Shown here one piece after another: positions 7,765 to 15,687 of a stretch of DNA of 64,000 nucleotides. The stretch spans positions 206,966-270,965 of the forward strand of contig CAZEJG010000001.1 of assembly GCA_964511625.1 (NCBI GenBank). The letters are read 5' to 3'. The position numbers and the translations under genes are program-made. Origin of the DNA: Pseudohoeflea sp964511625. Lineage in GTDB: Bacteria; Pseudomonadota; Alphaproteobacteria; Rhizobiales; Rhizobiaceae. Every line of letters starts with the position of its first letter. The first letter of the stretch is position 1. Below the pieces are notes generated by a model that saw only the letters and a list, made by a program, of their open reading frames with translations, made no database searches and had not been told where the DNA came from.

Positions 7765-8639
7765 TGCCCGCTCGCTACACATTTGGCGGCGACGAACACC
7801 TGTTTGTCGAATGCAGCGACGAGATGTCGCTCGACGCCTTCTTCAAGAGCCTGTCGATGGCGACCGGCATCAAGGACAGCAATATCAAGGGCGTGACGGA
7901 AATCTGCCCGGCTAATGCCTCACTGCAGGTCAAGTTCAATCCGGACATCATCAAGCCCGAAGACATCCTGAAGGAAGTCCAGGCGATCGAAGGCGCGGCG
8001 GAGAAGGCCGAGCCGGTGCTGACCACCCGCATCGTCGAGATCCCGGTCTATTACAACGATCCCTGGACCCACGAGACGCTGATGCGCTTCCGCGAGCGCC
8101 ATCAGGATCCGTCGGGCACCGATCTCGAATATGCCGCCCGCATCAATGATTATTCGAGCGTCGACGACTTCATCGCCGCCCATTCCGGCTCGCCCTGGTT
8201 CGTCTCCATGGTCGGCTTCGTCGCGGGTCTGCCGTTCATGTACCAGATGGTCGAGCGCCAGCGGCAGATCGAGGTGCCGAAATACCTGCGTCCCCGTACA
8301 GACACGCCGAAGCTCACGGTCGGCTATGGCGGCTGCTTCTCCTGCATCTACTCGGTGCGTGGCGCCGGTGGGTACCAGATGTTCGGCATCACGCCGATGC
8401 CGATCTTCGATCCGACTCAGCAGACCAGCTATCTGCGCGATTTCATGGTGTTCTTCCGTCCCGGCGACATCGTCAAGTTCAAGCCGATCGACCGGGACCA
8501 GTACGATGCCGCGGTCGAGGAAGTCGACAAGGGTCAGTTCAGCCCGCCGGTCCGCGAGGTGAAGTTCGACCTGCGCGAATTCTCAAAGGATATCGACGGC
8601 TACAACGCCAAGCTGGAGGGCATGCTCAATGGCCATTAA
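7764..8639 (+). CDS. pxpB: 5-oxoprolinase subunit PxpB-like (KipI / carboxyltransferase subunit 1)
   Basis: This is a 291-residue protein of the KipI/PxpB family, homologous to half of the carboxyltransferase domain of urea carboxylase. The start at 7764 follows an AGGAGGTGG ribosome site inside the end of accC. It is longer than the about 218-residue E. coli protein, with an extra segment around residues 95-125 and a C-terminal extension of about 40 residues. Where I expect GGQTGIYP-like residues it has GGCFSCIYS, then GAGGYQMFG. That change in a normally conserved loop suggests a different substrate. It overlaps pxpC by 11 bases. Confidence 0.85.
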   Translation: MPARYTFGGDEHLFVECSDEMSLDAFFKSLSMATGIKDSNIKGVTEICPANASLQVKFNPDIIKPEDILKEVQAIEGAAEKAEPVLTTRIVEIPVYYNDPWTHETLMRFRERHQDPSGTDLEYAARINDYSSVDDFIAAHSGSPWFVSMVGFVAGLPFMYQMVERQRQIEVPKYLRPRTDTPKLTVGYGGCFSCIYSVRGAGGYQMFGITPMPIFDPTQQTSYLRDFMVFFRPGDIVKFKPIDRDQYDAAVEEVDKGQFSPPVREVKFDLREFSKDIDGYNAKLEGMLNGH

Positions 8640-9600
8640 GGTTCTCCACCACGGTCTGGCGACCACCGTCCAGGATCTCGGTCGCCCCGGCTATTTCCAT
8701 CTCGGCATCCCCATGGGCGGCGCCATGGACCGCTATGCCATGCGCGCGGCCAATCTTCTCGTCGGCAATGACGAGGGCGCGGCTGGTCTCGAAGCGGTCT
8801 TCATGGGGCCGAAGCTGGAATTTACGGAGGATGCGCTCGTCGCCGTCACCGGCGCCGACATGCCGGCCAAGGTCGACGGCGAGGAAAAGCCCGGCTGGAC
8901 CGCTTTCAAGGTCGAGGCCGGACAGGTGCTCTCCTTCGATTTCCTCAAGGCCGGCGCGCGCATCTGCATTGCGGTCTCGGGCGGTATCGACGTGCCCGAG
9001 GCTCTCGGTAGTCGTTCGACCTATCCAATCGGCGCACTCGGCGGCTTCAAGGGACGGCCGATCGCTGCCGGCGACGAGTTGCCGGTGGGCGAGGGCAGTC
9101 TCGCCTCCGAGGGAAAATCGGTCGCTCCGGCGCTCCGCCGCATGCCGGCAAGCCCTTGCGAACTGCGCGTTGTTCCCGGTCTCTACTGGGACCGGCTGAC
9201 TGACAGCGCCAAGGACAGCTTCTTCGCCGACGAATGGAAGGTCGCGCCCGAGGCCGACCGCATGGGCTACCGCTTCAAGGGTGGCCGGCATCTCGAATTC
9301 GTCGAGCGCAAGCAGCCCTTCGGCGCCGGCTCCGATCCCTCCAACATCGTCGACAGCTGCTATCCCTACGGCTCGATCCAGGTGCCGGGCGGCACCGAGC
9401 CGATCATCCTGCACCGCGACGCGGTGTCGGGCGGCGGCTATTTCATGGTCGGAACCGTGATCTCGGCCGACATGGACCTGATAGGGCAGCTCCAGCCGCA
9501 CACGCCGACCCGTTTCGTCAAGGTCGACATGGATCAGGCGCTCGCCGCCCGCGCCGACCGGGCGAAGATGCTCGCCGCCTTGCGCGAAAGCCTGGACTGA
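8629..9600 (+). CDS. pxpC: 5-oxoprolinase subunit PxpC-like (KipA / carboxyltransferase subunit 2)
   Basis: This is a 323-residue biotin-dependent carboxyltransferase-family protein. Motifs include TTVQDLGRPGYFHLGIPMGGAMD at the N-terminus (partner of the KipI subunit), SGGIDVPEALGSRSTYP and GGFKGRPIAAGDELPVG. It pairs with the preceding protein to form one carboxyltransferase active site, as in urea carboxylase. It is the last gene of the operon and ends 24 bases from the convergent GntR gene. No clear terminator is visible between them. Confidence 0.9.
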   Translation: MAIKVLHHGLATTVQDLGRPGYFHLGIPMGGAMDRYAMRAANLLVGNDEGAAGLEAVFMGPKLEFTEDALVAVTGADMPAKVDGEEKPGWTAFKVEAGQVLSFDFLKAGARICIAVSGGIDVPEALGSRSTYPIGALGGFKGRPIAAGDELPVGEGSLASEGKSVAPALRRMPASPCELRVVPGLYWDRLTDSAKDSFFADEWKVAPEADRMGYRFKGGRHLEFVERKQPFGAGSDPSNIVDSCYPYGSIQVPGGTEPIILHRDAVSGGGYFMVGTVISADMDLIGQLQPHTPTRFVKVDMDQALAARADRAKMLAALRESLD

Positions 9601-9624
9601 GGAGATTGCCCGATGGCCGCCGTC

Positions 9625-10629
9625 TCACTCCACACGGGTCAGGTAGTCGGCGGTCTCACTCGGTCCGGGGATGATCGAGACGATCTTCATCTGGGCGATC
9701 ATCCGCTTCATCGAAGCGTCGAGATGGGTGTCGAGCATGGCGGCGGCGGCGTCGATCGCCCCGCGCATCAACAATTCGACGACAAGTCGCATTTCGGTGA
9801 TGGCGGTGGAATCGTCGGGAAGGCCGAGATGCCTGAGAAGGCGTTCGGCGGCGGTGACCGGCAAAAGGTTGTTCCGTATCATTTCTCGCATGCGCTCGCT
9901 GGCGGGCGCCAGCACGCAATGATCGATCATGTTGGCCTGGACCTCCTCGAGCTTTTCGAGGTGTTCGACGGGCTGAGACTCCTCGAGCGTCGTCATGCGC
10001 TGGTAGAGGGCCACGATGCGGTCCCGGTCGATCGCTCCGGCGCCGGATTTGAGTGCAGCGGGTTCCAGCATGCGCCTGATGCCGAAATGGTCCTTGATGG
10101 TCTGCGCGGTCAGCGGCCCGGCGATCCAGTGCGAACTCTGGTTCTTGCGCACCAGGCCACGTTCCTGCAGACGGCTGAGCACGTCGCGCACCACGGTGCG
10201 GCTGACCTTGAAGTGCGTCGCCAGTTCCATCTCGATGATCCGGTACTGGCCGAAGACCACGCAGGCGGCGACGTCGTGCTCGACCTGGTTGTAGATCCGC
10301 GCCCAGGAGGAGCGGCTCTGCAGCGCATCCGCGTGATGATCGATGACGAGGCCGAGCGTCTTGATGTCGGTGCGGTCGGGTTCGATGTCCTTGCCGGCGG
10401 GGCCCACGAGAAAGCCGCGGCCGCTGAAGCGGTGGATCAGCCCGTCAGTCTCGAGCTGGGCGAGGGCGCGCTGAACCGGCGCGCGCGAGGTCTGCAGGAT
10501 TTCCGCGATCGGCCCCTCGAGCAGCACCAATCCCTTCGGCAACAGGCCGCCGGTGATGTTGTCCCGCAGGATCGCTTCGGCGACTTCGTAGCGACGCTTG
10601 GCTGTCTGGCTGGCACTGCTTTTCGTCAT
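9625..10629 (-). CDS. GntR family regulator with two winged-helix domains
   Basis: This is a 334-residue protein. Residues about 14-80 form a GntR winged helix (AEILQTSRAPVQRALAQLE, DGLIHRFSGRGFLVG). A second one follows at about 110-170 (LATHFKVSRTVVRDVLSRLQ, ERGLVRKNQSSHWIAGP), and then an FCD-like helical effector domain. Usual GntR/FadR-type proteins are about 220-250 residues with one DNA-binding domain, so this one is a tandem arrangement. It is divergent from the 20-kb catabolic cluster and is its likely regulator. An almost perfect palindrome, CTTTTGTATACATAAG, lies 95 bases upstream of its start. Confidence 0.9.
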   Translation of the reverse strand: MTKSSASQTAKRRYEVAEAILRDNITGGLLPKGLVLLEGPIAEILQTSRAPVQRALAQLETDGLIHRFSGRGFLVGPAGKDIEPDRTDIKTLGLVIDHHADALQSRSSWARIYNQVEHDVAACVVFGQYRIIEMELATHFKVSRTVVRDVLSRLQERGLVRKNQSSHWIAGPLTAQTIKDHFGIRRMLEPAALKSGAGAIDRDRIVALYQRMTTLEESQPVEHLEKLEEVQANMIDHCVLAPASERMREMIRNNLLPVTAAERLLRHLGLPDDSTAITEMRLVVELLMRGAIDAAAAMLDTHLDASMKRMIAQMKIVSIIPGPSETADYLTRVE

Positions 10630-10723
10630 ACGCGCGAGGTCCTCTTTCCAACCTCAAATTGCAACGGCATGCGATCTTCTCAGTATGCGATTCCGCCTCG
10701 GCCGCATACGCCACCATAAATGA

Positions 10724-10739
10724 CTTTTGTATACATAAG
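10724..10739. promoter_or_regulatory. GntR-type palindrome (operator 1)
   Basis: CTTTTGTATACATAAG has 8-base arms that match except at one position in each arm, centred on TGTATACA. This resembles the short A/T-centred palindromes bound by FadR/GntR-type regulators. It is near the GntR gene start, so it probably serves autoregulation. Confidence 0.55.
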
Positions 10740-10998
10740 CTGAAGACTGTTGGAGGTGCAACAGGATTCAGGCTCCCGTCCGCAATTCGGGACGAGGCCA
10801 TGGCCCGGGCTGGCTAGGCTGAGCCCAGGCCAGTGCATCTTGATGGTTTCTTGTGCACGAAGCCCCGGAAATACTGGAGAAATCTGGCAGATCGTGGAAA
10901 TTGATGCGCGCGAGCGGAGTGCCCGATTTTAGGCAATCTGTATGATTTTTCGCCAAAAATCGCTGCGGTGCAAAAAAAATGCATTCGCGATAAAAAGC

Positions 10999-11014
10999 CT
11001 ATTGAATACAAAAA
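10999..11014. promoter_or_regulatory. candidate operator 2 near the ABC operon
   Basis: CTATTGAATACAAAAA matches the reverse complement of operator 1 at 12 of 16 positions. It lies about 180 bases before the first transporter gene, in AT-rich DNA. A second site for the same two-domain regulator is plausible, but the match is imperfect. Confidence 0.3.
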
Positions 11015-11192
11015 CCATTCGTGCAATCGTTTTGAAATCGGGAGACGCAAGAAGCTCCCCAGGGTGAACGACGGAAAACGTCACACAGCCAACCGTGAAA
11101 TCAGCCGAACGCCTGCGGGTGTGCGGTCGTGAGATGCTGCATTCGGAAAACGCCCGTTTGCGGCCACGGGTGAGGTGTGTCCGGCGTGAAGA

Positions 11193-12281
11193 ATGGAGAA
11201 GCTGGTGTCCACGGTACTGAGCCTTGCTGGCGTCCGCAAAACCTATGGCGATCTCAACGCGCTCGACGGCATCGATCTCTCCTTGCCTGACGACAGCTAT
11301 GTCTCGCTGCTCGGTCCGTCCGGCTCCGGCAAGACGACGCTCTTGCGCGTGATCGCCGGTTTCGAGACGCCTGAAGCCGGAACCGTGTCCTTCAAGGGCG
11401 AGCGCATCGAGAGTGTCCCGCCGCATCTGCGCGATATCGGTTTCGTGTTCCAGAATTTCGCGCTTTTCCCACATCTCTCCGTCGAGAAGAACATTGCTTT
11501 CGGTCTCGAGAACCGCGTGGTCAATCCGGTCACCGATGCCTCAGTCGTTAAGTCCCGTGTGCGCGACATCATCGGTCTCGTCGGCCTGTCCGGCCTCGAG
11601 GACCGGGCGGTGACGCAGATTTCCGGCGGCCAGAAACAGCGTGTGGCTCTCGCCCGTACGCTGGTCACCGAGCCGTCGCTGGTCCTGCTCGACGAGCCGC
11701 TCGGCGCGCTCGACGCCAATCTGCGCACCCGCATGCTCACCGAACTGCGTCGCATCCGCGAGCGCTGCGGCGTGACCTTCCTGCATGTGACCGGTTCCGA
11801 GACCGAGGCGCTCGCCATGGGTGATACCGTCCTCGTGCTCGATCAGGGCCGGATTGCCCAGGCAGCGGATTCAGACACGATCTACAACGAGCCGAAATCG
11901 GTCGCCGTGGCGCGCTTCCTCAACTGCTACAACCTCTTTTCCGGCAACGTATCCGGCGGAACCTTCGACAGTGCGGATGGCACGTTCCCGCTCGGCGCCG
12001 AAAAGACGTTTCCGAGCTCCGTGCCCGGTTATGCGATCCGCTACGACCGGGTCTGGATCAGGCCGCTCGATGCGCCGGTCGCCGCCGACGAGGTGGCGCT
12101 CCCCGCCACCTTCCTGGCCGACGAATATTCCGGTCCCGCCGTCAATTCCTTCTTCCAGCTCGAGAATGGCCGGATGGTCGAGGTCGAGACCCATCTGAGC
12201 GTCGCGCCCGCGCCGGAATGCCGGCCGCATACCCGTTACGCCCTCGTCTGGAAGCAGCACGACGCCCTCGTTTACGCCTGA
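11193..12281 (+). CDS. ABC transporter ATP-binding protein (PotA-like) with altered H-loop
   Basis: This is a 362-residue ATPase of the spermidine/putrescine/iron (PotA) group with a C-terminal TOBE region. It has Walker A GPSGSGKTT, Q-loop FVFQNFALFPH, signature ISGGQKQRVALA and Walker B LVLLDEP. The switch histidine of the H-loop is replaced by glycine: HVTGSETEAL with Gly201, where VTH is expected. The canonical ATPase of the same cluster (17031-18140) has VTH. The protein may therefore be a weak or regulatory half of a mixed dimer. First gene of the cluster. GTG at 11208, with GGAGAAG upstream, is an alternative start. Confidence 0.9.
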   Translation: MEKLVSTVLSLAGVRKTYGDLNALDGIDLSLPDDSYVSLLGPSGSGKTTLLRVIAGFETPEAGTVSFKGERIESVPPHLRDIGFVFQNFALFPHLSVEKNIAFGLENRVVNPVTDASVVKSRVRDIIGLVGLSGLEDRAVTQISGGQKQRVALARTLVTEPSLVLLDEPLGALDANLRTRMLTELRRIRERCGVTFLHVTGSETEALAMGDTVLVLDQGRIAQAADSDTIYNEPKSVAVARFLNCYNLFSGNVSGGTFDSADGTFPLGAEKTFPSSVPGYAIRYDRVWIRPLDAPVAADEVALPATFLADEYSGPAVNSFFQLENGRMVEVETHLSVAPAPECRPHTRYALVWKQHDALVYA

Positions 12282-12317
12282 GACGTCACCGCCCGCGGGC
12301 GGACAGGAGACTGAAGC

Positions 12318-13217
12318 ATGTCACTAAGCGCAACCACATCGGAGACCGAAACCATGACGGATCCCGTCAGGAAGTCATCGACGAAAAGCGTCTGGTTGAT
12401 CACGCCGGGCGTGATCTGGATGATCCTCTTCCTCGTCGTGCCGATGCTGATGATGGTCTACGTCTCCTTCTGGACGCAGACCACCTTCAAGATCACCCCG
12501 GACCTGACGACCAAGAGCTGGGTGACGTTCTTCACGTCCGAAACCTATCTCAACTCGCTCTGGACGACGATCCGCATCTGGCTGATCGTGCTGGCTGCGA
12601 CCCTGATCGTCGGATATCCGGCTGCCCTGTTCGTCGGCCTCTTCGTCAAGAACAAGACGATCCAGACCGCGCTTCTCGTGCTCTGCGTGATTCCCTTCTG
12701 GACCTCGTTCCTGATCCGCGTTCTCGCCTGGCGCCCCATGCTGGGCAAGGAGGGTGCGATCAACCTGATCCTGATGAAGCTCAACATCATCCAGACGCCG
12801 ATCGAGGTGCTCCTGTTCTCCGAGCTGTCAGTCATCATCGGCATGACGCAAATCTACTGCGTCTTCATGGTCGGCCCCATCGCCTTCATGATGGGTCGTG
12901 TCGACCAGTCCATCATCGAGGCGGCCCAGGATCTGGGCGCCGGGTTCTGGCGCATCTTCCGCACTATCATCCTGCCTCTCACCATGCCGGGCGTGGTCGT
13001 CGGCGCCATCTTCGTTTCCGTCATGGTGCTGGGTGAATTCGCCACCGCGGCCGCACTCTCGGGCCGCAAGGTGAACCTCCTCGGAAACATCATCGTCACG
13101 CAGGTCGGATCGCTGAAATGGGCGTTTGCCGCAGTGGTCGGCGTGGTTCTCACCGTCCTGATGGGGATCGTGGTGGCCGGGCTGCTGCGCGTCGTCGACC
13201 TCAAGAAGGAGCTTTGA
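12318..13217 (+). CDS. ABC transporter permease (PotB-like)
   Basis: This is a 299-residue inner-membrane permease of the spermidine/putrescine type with about six membrane segments. The first is near residues 30-55 (VWLITPGVIWMILFLVVPMLMMVYVSF). The ATPase-coupling EAA loop appears as EAAQDLGAGFWRIFRTIILPLTMPGV. The polar N-terminal 30 residues precede the first segment. It is three bases from the second permease gene, with which it forms the heterodimeric channel. Confidence 0.92.
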   Translation: MSLSATTSETETMTDPVRKSSTKSVWLITPGVIWMILFLVVPMLMMVYVSFWTQTTFKITPDLTTKSWVTFFTSETYLNSLWTTIRIWLIVLAATLIVGYPAALFVGLFVKNKTIQTALLVLCVIPFWTSFLIRVLAWRPMLGKEGAINLILMKLNIIQTPIEVLLFSELSVIIGMTQIYCVFMVGPIAFMMGRVDQSIIEAAQDLGAGFWRIFRTIILPLTMPGVVVGAIFVSVMVLGEFATAAALSGRKVNLLGNIIVTQVGSLKWAFAAVVGVVLTVLMGIVVAGLLRVVDLKKEL

Positions 13218-13220
13218 GCC

Positions 13221-14066
13221 ATGCAGGCTGGCGGCATCAAGCTGACCCTCGGCGTCTATATCGCGCTGTTTCTGACCTTTCTCTACGCGCCGCTGATGGT
13301 GCTGGCGATCCTGTCGTTCCAGACAGGACCCGAGGGCGGTCCCCAGTTCCCCATCATCGAATGGTCGACCTACTGGTACCAGCACCTCTTCGGCCTGACG
13401 CCGCCGTCGCGCATCGCGCCGCTGCCGATCAACGAGGCGTTGTTCCGCTCGCTCACGCTCGCGGTCATGACCATGATCGTGTCGACCGTTCTCGGCGTCT
13501 CCTCGGCGCAGGCCTTCCGCACCCGCTTCAAGGGCCAGAATTTTGTTTTCTACCTCATCGTGCTCGGCATGATGGTCCCCGGCGTGCTCGTCGGCCTCGG
13601 TATGGCGCTAGTGTCCAACGAACTCGGCGTCGCCCGCCATTGGTGGGGAACCGCCTTCGTGCTGCACGTCGTCTACACCTTCCCCTTCGCCTTCCTAGTC
13701 ATGCTCGCGATCTTCAACCGCTTCGACCAGAGCGTCGAGGAAGCCTCCTGGTCGCTCGGCGTTTCACCGGCCAAGACGTTCCGCAAGGTCACGTTCCCGC
13801 TCATCTTCCCGGGCGTTCTCTCGGCCATGCTGTTTGCCTTCACGCTCTCCTATGACGAGTTCTCCCGCACGCTCTTCGCCTCGGGCCGTGACCTGACGCT
13901 TCCGCTCGCCATCTACGGCACGTTTTCGGTGGAAGTGCATCCCAACGTCTTCGCTTTCGGCGTGCTGACGACGCTGTTCTCGTTTGCGCTCCTGTCGGTC
14001 TACGCGATCCTGATGATGCTCTCGATGCGCCGCGCCAAGCGCATGGCGATCCAGGAGGAAGCGTGA
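13221..14066 (+). CDS. ABC transporter permease (PotC-like)
   Basis: This is a 281-residue second permease subunit. Hydrophobic segments include LTLGVYIALFLTFLYAPLMVLAILSF at the start. The EAA loop is EASWSLGVSPAKTFRKVTFPLIFPGV. Length and order (ATPase, PotB, PotC) match polyamine-type importers, which also move other cationic or amide-like ligands. The stop overlaps the following dehydrogenase start (TGATG at 14064-14068), so transport and metabolism are translated as one unit. Confidence 0.92.
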   Translation: MQAGGIKLTLGVYIALFLTFLYAPLMVLAILSFQTGPEGGPQFPIIEWSTYWYQHLFGLTPPSRIAPLPINEALFRSLTLAVMTMIVSTVLGVSSAQAFRTRFKGQNFVFYLIVLGMMVPGVLVGLGMALVSNELGVARHWWGTAFVLHVVYTFPFAFLVMLAIFNRFDQSVEEASWSLGVSPAKTFRKVTFPLIFPGVLSAMLFAFTLSYDEFSRTLFASGRDLTLPLAIYGTFSVEVHPNVFAFGVLTTLFSFALLSVYAILMMLSMRRAKRMAIQEEA

Positions 14067-14803
14067 TGACGTCTCCCTGCGCAATCGTCACCGGCGCCGG
14101 CTCGGGCATTGGACGCGCCATCGCGATCCGGCTGGCCGAGGATGGCTACGCGGTCCTCGTCAACGACCTCTCGGCCGAACGGGCCCAGGCCGTTGCTGAC
14201 GAGATCACCTCCAGCGGTGGCACCGCAAAGGGTGAGGGGGGTGACGTCGCCTCCGAAGCGGATACCGCGCGCATCTACCAGGCCGCTGTCGCTGCCTTCG
14301 CGAACCCTGTGCTGCTCGTCAACTGCGCCGGCATCGTCCATCAGGCGCTGTTCGAGAATCTTGAAGTTGCCGATTTCGACCGGATGTACGCCGTCCACGT
14401 GCGCGGCACCTTCCTGATGACCAAGCAGGCGTTGCCTTCGATGCTTGCCGCCAGGTCGGGCGTCGTCATCAACATCGCCTCGCAGCTCGGCCAGATCGGC
14501 GGCATCGAGCTCACCCACTATGCCGGCGCCAAGGCCGCGATCATAGGTATGACCAAATCGCTTGCCCGCGAGGTTTCGTCGCGCGGGGTGCGCGTCAATG
14601 CCGTCGCGCCGGGCCCCATCAACACCCCGCTCGTCCGGGAACTGTCGGAAGACTGGCGCACCCGCAAGGCCGCAGAACTGCCGCTCGGCCGTTTCGGCGA
14701 GCCTGAGGAAGTCGCCGCTACCGTGTCGTTCCTGGCCTCCGATGCCGCGAGCCTCTTCGTCGGCCAGACGCTCGGCCCGAACTCCGGCGACGTGATGCTT
14801 TGA
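14066..14803 (+). CDS. short-chain dehydrogenase/reductase 1
   Basis: This is a 245-residue classical SDR. It has the NAD(P) motif VTGAGSGIGRA, NCAGIVHQ in place of NAG, and the active-site pattern with catalytic YAGAK (Tyr and Lys visible) after a serine-rich strand INIASQLGQIGG. ATG 14066 is favoured, with AGGAGG 10 bases upstream. It probably oxidises an alcohol or reduces a ketone in the pathway of the imported compound; cofactor and substrate are not determined. Confidence 0.9.
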   Translation: MTSPCAIVTGAGSGIGRAIAIRLAEDGYAVLVNDLSAERAQAVADEITSSGGTAKGEGGDVASEADTARIYQAAVAAFANPVLLVNCAGIVHQALFENLEVADFDRMYAVHVRGTFLMTKQALPSMLAARSGVVINIASQLGQIGGIELTHYAGAKAAIIGMTKSLAREVSSRGVRVNAVAPGPINTPLVRELSEDWRTRKAAELPLGRFGEPEEVAATVSFLASDAASLFVGQTLGPNSGDVML

Positions 14804-14819
14804 GGAAAGTTGGAACAGC

Positions 14820-15587
14820 ATGACACAGACTGACCCCCGTATCGTTCTCATTACCGGCGCCGGCATCGGCATCGGACGCGCGACCGCCAAGACCTTCGCC
14901 GCCATGGGCGACCACGTCGTCGTCACCGACGTTCTGGTCAAGGAGGGCGAAAGCGTCGTCGCCGAGATCAAGGCCGCCGGCGGCTCGGCCGAGCTTCATC
15001 ATCTCGACGTCCGCTCCACAGAGGCCGCGAACGCGCTCGTCGCCGAAATCGAGAAGGCCCATGGCCACATCGACGTGATCGTCGCCAATGCCGGCATCGC
15101 CCACAAGGCGCCGCTCGACACGCTCGACGACGACAAGTGGGACCTGACCTTCGACATCGACCTCAAGGGCATCTTCCGCGTCGTTCGCGCTGCGGCTCCC
15201 AAGATGCGGGAGCGCAAGTCCGGAGCCATCGTCGCGCTCTCCTCGATCATGGGCGTGGCCTATGGATGGGACGAGCACGTCCATTACTCCGCGGCCAAGT
15301 CCGGCGTCGTCGGTCTCGTGCGCGGTCTCGCGGTTGAACTGGCGAAGGACGGTATCCGCGTCAACGGCATGGCGCCCGGCTACATCCGCACCGCCCAGCT
15401 TCTCTCGGAAGAAAATTCTCTCGGCGAAAAAGGCGCGCAGGAAGCCGCCGCCTTCATTCCCATGGGGCGCATCGGCGCACCCGAGGATATCGCCGACGTG
15501 ATCGCATTCCTCGCATCCGACAGCGCGAGGTACATGACCGGCCAGACGCTGGTCGTGGACGGTGGCCTGCAGGTCGGCCGGTACTGA
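14820..15587 (+). CDS. short-chain dehydrogenase/reductase 2
   Basis: This is a 255-residue classical SDR with LITGAGIGIGRA, VANAGIAHKAP, the serine strand VALSSIMGVAYG and catalytic YSAAK. The C-terminal end GQTLVVDGGLQVGRY is typical. It is related to but clearly distinct from the preceding SDR, so the two may catalyse successive or alternative oxidations. There is a 16-base gap from SDR 1. Confidence 0.9.
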   Translation: MTQTDPRIVLITGAGIGIGRATAKTFAAMGDHVVVTDVLVKEGESVVAEIKAAGGSAELHHLDVRSTEAANALVAEIEKAHGHIDVIVANAGIAHKAPLDTLDDDKWDLTFDIDLKGIFRVVRAAAPKMRERKSGAIVALSSIMGVAYGWDEHVHYSAAKSGVVGLVRGLAVELAKDGIRVNGMAPGYIRTAQLLSEENSLGEKGAQEAAAFIPMGRIGAPEDIADVIAFLASDSARYMTGQTLVVDGGLQVGRY

Positions 15588-15687
15588 CGGTGGAGGCGAG
15601 GGGAAGCGGAACCTTTCGCGTCATCTGGAAAAAACGAAGGGCGGTCACGAAGACCGTACCGGGGAACAGGATAAAAGGAGACATGGC

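Larger units (their letters stand above)
10630..11192. other. 563-bp divergent regulatory region, no gene
   Basis: There is no convincing gene here on either strand. It contains the 16-bp palindrome at 10724-10739, a weaker version at 10999-11014, and a GC-rich stem-loop (arms 10801-10811 and 10822-10832, 10 of 11 bases paired). An AT-rich stretch around 10930-11040 suits a promoter for the rightward operon. It separates the GntR gene from the transporter operon. Confidence 0.6.
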
